A stretch of DNA of 64,000 nucleotides from Lasiodiplodia sp. COLG20 (Eukaryota > Ascomycota > Dothideomycetes > Botryosphaeriales > Botryosphaeriaceae): assembly GCA_009801085.1 (NCBI GenBank), contig VNWV01000006.1, positions 1,364,001 through 1,428,000 on the forward strand, read 5' to 3'. Of this stretch, positions 59,601 to 64,000 are shown one piece after another. Below the pieces are notes generated by a model, which worked only from the letters and a program-made list of their open reading frames with translations, was not told the DNA's origin and made no database searches. The position numbers were made by a program, and so were the translations under genes. How positions within the stretch are numbered: position 1 is the stretch's first letter; each line of letters begins with the position of its first letter.

Positions 59601-61596
59601 CTACCTTAAGATCGATGCTGGGGGTTGATCTGAGAGGTAGCTTTTAGTTAGAAAAGGATGTTCTTCTGATGAGTGGTGTGCAACTGAAGTGAGAAAAATG
59701 TCTTCATGTGTGTGCCTCACCTCTAACACTGGCCCCGTGTACACCTTCCTTCCCCACACGGCCCAGTACAGCAGACTCCACACCACGCCACCGCCGAACA
59801 CGACGCCGCTCCAGTTCAGCTCCTCAGGCTTTGGGTCCGGCGCAGGCGGCCAGAGCGAGAAGAAGGCGCCGAGCAGGCTATAGGCGATGCTGGCGATGAT
59901 GATGGGAATGCCGGTGGCGTTGGGGCCGAGGTTGAAGGAGCCTAAGGGGATGTCACTGCTGTCGTTCTCGGTGGAGTGGTGGCGGTGGCGGATGCGTTTT
60001 AGCAACAGCGTGCTGGCGGATAGAATGAAGGTAGCGAAACTAGCGACAACGACAAGGGAGGTGAAGGCGTTGAAGGCCACGGCGGAGCCGATGTTGATAA
60101 GCGAGAGGAGGCTGGCGATGATGGAGCTGGTAAGGATGGCGTTGAACGGGACCGTGTTGCTGTGCTTGTTGGTGCTGCTGTTTTCATTTTTGGTTGTCCA
60201 AGGGCCGTTGTGCACGCGCGACAGCCACGACGAGAAGGGCAGCCCACGCTCGCGCGCAAAGGCCCAAAGCATGCGGCTGGCTGAGGTGAGGACGTTGATG
60301 GTAGCGGCAATGCATGCGAGGACGATAATGGCGCACATGGCCGTGGCGGCGCGGAAGTTCTCGTTGTCGGGAGATGTCGCGTTGGCGAACATCTGGATCA
60401 GCGGGTAGCCCGTCGGCGTCGAGAGGATGGACGAAGGATCGCTGCCCAGGCAGAAGGCGATGGCGATTACGGTACACAAGCCGAGGATGCCGTTGAGAGT
60501 GATGGAGGCGAACATGCTGCGTGGGATTGTCGTTGACGCATGCTGGATCTCCTCGGCCAGATGTGAGGCGGCATCGGAGCCTGTAGGAGTCAGGACCTGT
60601 AGGACGCAAAAAGGATGAACTCAATTACCAACGAATGCGAACATAGTGGCCGACAAGCCGATGAAGAAAGACAGCCCGTCTGTTGACCAACCTCCGCCAT
60701 TGTAGAAAGTTGCAAACACTTCATCCGCGCTCGCTTTCGGAGCTAGGACTACCAGTGGAACCATAAGAGCCAAGAAGCCGGTGACGTGGAGGCCGAAAAA
60801 GAAGAGCTCTATTGCTGGCAGCAAGGGTTTGGTGACGGTGTTGAAGAAGAATGACACGAGCACGATGGCAATGTGCAGGAGCGTGCCATGCCAGCGCTGG
60901 AACTCGTAGTCTGGGTAGTTGAGCACCAGAAGGCCTTGGATCAGCGTACCTGCCAGGTAGCTCGAGGATGCTGTTGTACATTGCCAAGCGATGACGCAGG
61001 TCCAGCCGGTGATGTAGCTGAGGAATTTGGAGCACGAACGAGGTGACAGAATCGCGACCCTGCGGAGACATTAATTAGCGGAAAAGGCTGGAATCGCATT
61101 TCGTCGAGATGGTGGATACCAGTTGTATTGACCTCCAGCGAGCGGAATCCTGTTGTGGCCGTGTCAGCTGAGTTGTCCGAGGAAAGAAGCAAAGGGTTCC
61201 GACATTGAGGCCATTTCGGCCATGACTACGACTTGCAGAATGGTCCCAATCCAGACGAAGATATACCCGTAGATGAGGCCCGCGTTTCCTCCGTTTTGAA
61301 GGCCTCCGCCAAAAAGACTGAGCACCGTTAACGATGGACTTCAAGCGCTCTTGTGCAACTGACACAAGCATCGCCTCCCACGTAATGACGAGACAACATG
61401 TGAAACCGACGGCGTGCACGAGGCTGAAGATGCGCTGCAAAGAGATTGTATTCAGCATTCCCTTTCGACTTGAACGGGCGTCACATACCTTCAGCTGGGC
61501 CCTTTTGCCGAAATGCGCCATGTCTTCTGCATCGCTGCTATAGACCGACCCACCGGCTGGCTCATGGCCAATCGCCATTGGAACTTTTTCAGGCAT
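59601..61596 (-). CDS. Amino-acid/GABA/choline-type permease (APC superfamily)
   Basis: Six exons: 61489-61596, 61364-61434, 61204-61317, 61120-61149 (30 nt), 60629-61059 and 59601-60580, giving 577 aa. A hydrophilic N-terminus (SSDAEDMAHFGKRAQLKRIFS) leads into about 12 membrane helices. The first is WEAMLVLFGGGLQNGGNAGLIYG and the second starts IFVWIGTILQVVVMAEMASM. PLAGGQYNWVAILSPR is the family signature of fungal GABA/choline permeases. Further on are SDAASHLAEEIQHASTTIPR and FARERGLPFSSWLSRVH. The protein imports a small nitrogen compound at the plasma membrane or vacuole; the substrate cannot be read from sequence. The C-terminus has an EEHPFL di-acidic stretch. Donor GTCGGA of intron 3 is weak, but phases and motifs support it. 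Confidence 0.88.
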
Positions 61597-62374
61597 CTGG
61601 AAGTAAGTAGAAGAGTGAGTGATCAGTGGAGAGAGAGAAGAGGAGCGCAAGTTTGACAAGTGATGGCGGAGAGGATAATAAGCGCGAAAGTGCCATGATG
61701 CACAAGGAAAAAAAAGCGCATCATGGCTGGCCATTCTCAGAAAGCGAAGCGTTGTGCAGGATCTGTAATCAGGTCGTACGCATGCACGTTGTACATACCA
61801 AGCCGGGACGGGCGGCGGGCAGATCCTTCCAACGGCGGCTGATATCAACCTACCTCTTGCGACGTAGCGTCGTTTCCAAGCCCCAATCACGAGCCATTTG
61901 GCCTCGCCTGGAGCTTCGGCCTGCAGCACATGTAGCAAGCTTCTCCATGCCATTAATTGGCCGTTTAAAAACATGGAAAGACGCGTGCATTCGGGCGGAA
62001 AGGTCTTGCTTTGCTAGCCTTGATTCGAAGGCCTCTGCGTATGCATAAACCTGCCGAATAGATATGGAGCCGCACACACTATCAGGTGATATATGTATTG
62101 ACCATGCGCCTAGGTTTTTAGACTTTCAGTTCTGGAACGATCCGTCTTTGAGCCCTAACCTACTAGTAGGCTGTACTGTTACCATTTTCGGCCGAAGCGC
62201 CTTGGATACGAGGTCGACAAGTCATCACCCTCTCTTGGTTGGAATGCGTTGCTCTGCCTGGAATTAACTGCCCAGTATTAACGATAAGGTGAGTTTCAGA
62301 GTTTGTGTTGTATCGGCTTGGGGCGCTTCGGCGTGTCTCCAGAAGCTGCTGCGAAAAAAGTTACATTCGTTCCT
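61597..62374. other. Intergenic region between monooxygenase and permease
   Basis: 778 bp holding the promoter of the permease and the terminator of the monooxygenase, both on the minus strand. No domain-bearing open frame or repeat was seen. Confidence 0.45.
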
Positions 62375-64000
62375 CTAGTTCTCTACATTGACCGGCTGCA
62401 TCCCCAAGCGGCCATTTTCAAACGCCTTTGACTTACGCTTGCTCAATTCTTCAATTCTGGCTTTCCTCGGAGCATCAGAGTCAGCACCGATTGCCTCGAG
62501 CCACTTCGGGTCGATCTCTTTCACGTTCAGATAAGGCGACAGATCGGCGCCGGGCGTCTTGCTCTCACGCGTGAGGCCCATGCCTAGGAATGCCCACATG
62601 TTGCGGCCATTTTGGTACTGAATCTCGTAGTCTTCGTAACGAGGCTCCTGTATCGCTTGCACTAAAGACGAGTCAGCCTCTGTTCCATTTGCCAGCTCCA
62701 AAAACTTACTGTAATGCAGCGAAGAACCAGGCCACACGGCTGTGGAAGAGATGGATTAGCTCAAGTCTTGTCGAAGGTCTTGGAACTCACCGTTGATGCG
62801 GCCAGTATCATTGTTCTTGTACCATGAGCGGCAGCTATCCTTCCACACGGTGTGCTTGTACCACTCTTGAGCGTGCTCATTGAAGAGATCGGTGACGTCC
62901 TGTTTCGGCACGAAGCTCTTGATGTGCTCTTTCTGCATCTTCTTGATGCACTTTATAGTGTACTTGACGACTTCTCCCAACGGACCGGCAACGCTTCCAT
63001 TCTCGACCGGCCTGCGGAATTGTCAGTCGCTGTCACACAACTCACTTCGTCCTCACTTACCACGTCGGACCGATGTACATGAAGAAGTTGGGCATGTCGG
63101 GCACCGTGATCCCAAGGTAGCTCTCGGGCGCATCCTTCCACTTCTCGGCCAGGTTGACGCCGTTCTTGCCGACGACCGGGAAGCGCGGGCGGTAGGTGAC
63201 ATCGAAACCAGTGGCGCAGACGACGGTGTCGCACTTGCGCTCGACGCCATCAGCGCCGACGACGCCGTCCTCGGTCAGGCGCTCGACGGCGGTGAAGTGA
63301 ACGTCGACATTGTCCTTGGTGACGGCCTCCATGTACGGGTCGCCGGGTGTGACGCGCCTGCAGCCGATCTGGAAGCGAGGCGTAAAGCCCTCGACGAGGC
63401 GCGGGTCCCTGATCCACTTTTGCATGCGGGCGCGCATCTTGTCCTGGGCCTCCTTCTGCTTGGCGCTGTCGGCGTACATGACCTCGAAGATGTCGTTGAC
63501 CTGGTCCTCGATGCCCTTCGCGTGCGCCACCATCTTCCGCGGGTCGCGCCGGAACGCGTCCTTCATCTCGTCGGGGTACTCGACGATCTGCTCGGCGTTC
63601 TCGGTCATCTGCACGAACCAGACGCCGGTGCGCACGAAGACGTCGAGGTGGTCGACGTGCGGCTGCATGTGCGGCACCGTCTGGATGGAGCTGGCGCCCG
63701 AGCCGATGACGGCCACCCTCTCGCCCGCCCACTGCCGCTGCTGGTAGTCCGCTGGCCACCGCGCCGTGTGCACCACCCGCCCCTTGAACCTGTCCTTCAG
63801 CCCCGGCAGCGACGGCCACTTGAAGTTGTTCAGGATGCCCGTCGCGTACAGCAGCACGTCGCACTCCTCCTCGAACTCGCGCGGAGCCATGGTTCCCGCG
63901 CCGTCCGTCTGTCGTAGCCGTACGTGCCATTTCCCTGCGTCGTCGTTCCACCGCGCCTCGATGACCTCGGTGTTGAAGGTCATGTACTTGCGCAGGTCGA
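62375..64000 (-). CDS. Class B flavin monooxygenase (Baeyer-Villiger/FMO type), 5' part outside window
   Basis: Exons 63061 to beyond 64000, 62791-63011, 62710-62739 (30 nt) and 62375-62661. Visible are the Baeyer-Villiger fingerprint [12 protein letters not shown] (F-x-G-x3-H-x3-W-P) and the NADPH-binding [15 protein letters not shown]. The [15 protein letters not shown] strand, [19 protein letters not shown] and the [13 protein letters not shown] segment of the FAD site follow. The N-terminal FAD GxGxxG lies beyond the right edge. The C-terminal [17 protein letters not shown] and NMWAFLGMG match fungal steroid/ketone monooxygenases. It should insert oxygen into a ketone or hydroxylate a small molecule using NADPH and O2; the substrate is unknown. 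The 48-nt intron 62662-62709 has no stop, so retention would add 16 residues. Confidence 0.88.

Noticed and set aside
62880..63917. 345-codon plus-strand open frame
   Set aside because: Antisense to the flavin monooxygenase, which carries the Baeyer-Villiger fingerprint; the plus-strand reading is an Ala/Leu/Val-rich shadow.

Overview
This is about 64 kb of GC-rich, gene-dense nuclear DNA from a filamentous ascomycete (Pezizomycotina; a Dothideomycete is my guess, which the sequence alone cannot settle). The evidence is short GT-AG introns (mostly 46-200 nt), a DIM-2-type cytosine methyltransferase with a BAH domain, an FLC/TRP-like membrane protein, a one-polypeptide pseudouridine glycosidase-kinase, and a Zn2Cys6 regulator. 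I see no rRNA, tRNA, CRISPR array, autonomous transposon or viral gene. Gene models below were spliced by hand: exon phases were added up and junctions chosen so that family motifs stay continuous.

Layout, left to right. 1-1210 (-): Zn2Cys6 transcription factor, cut by the left edge. 2402-4010 (-): primase small subunit. 4241-5413 (+): DUF1917/BLES03-like protein, divergent from primase across a 230-bp promoter that carries an MCB-like array. 6598-7608 (-): endonuclease/exonuclease/phosphatase-fold protein. 7912-9906 (+): PA2G4/EBP1-like protein with an unusually long last intron. 10799-14353 (+): Rco1-like double-PHD subunit of Rpd3S. 15724-17034 (+): Tls1/C9orf78 splicing protein. 17606-22392 (-): DHX29/Ucp12-like DEAH helicase, divergent from 22589-30794 (+): GCN1. 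31252-32836 (+): SAGA subunit Hfi1/Ada1. 35657-36268 (+): lipocalin-like small protein alone in a gene-poor stretch. 39494-41765 (+): FLC-family TRP-like protein. 41766-46329: 4.6 kb without a recognisable gene between two convergent 3' ends. 46330-49942 (-): DIM-2-like DNA methyltransferase. 50666-53536 (+): Prp6 splicing factor. 54034-56623 (-): bifunctional pseudouridine-5'-phosphate glycosidase/kinase. 57025-58685 (+): ribophorin I/Ost1. 59278-59505: a degenerate 58-64 bp tandem repeat. 59601-61596 (-): amino-acid/GABA-type permease. 62375-64000 (-): class B flavin monooxygenase, cut by the right edge.

Most genes are conserved housekeeping genes of replication, chromatin, splicing, translation control and glycosylation. 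Several are arranged head-to-head with short shared promoters (primase/DUF1917, EEP/PA2G4, DHX29/GCN1, DIM-2/Prp6, pseudouridine enzyme/Ost1). The most interesting leads are: (i) an S-phase-type promoter shared by primase and a DUF1917 protein that ends in a PCNA-binding-like motif; (ii) HP1-box-like and SUMO-interaction-like motifs at the two ends of the DIM-2 homologue; (iii) tandem repeats in the permease 3' region, with a perfect copy of their core lying over the permease stop codon; and (iv) several short, in-frame, stop-free introns that could be retained to give protein variants.
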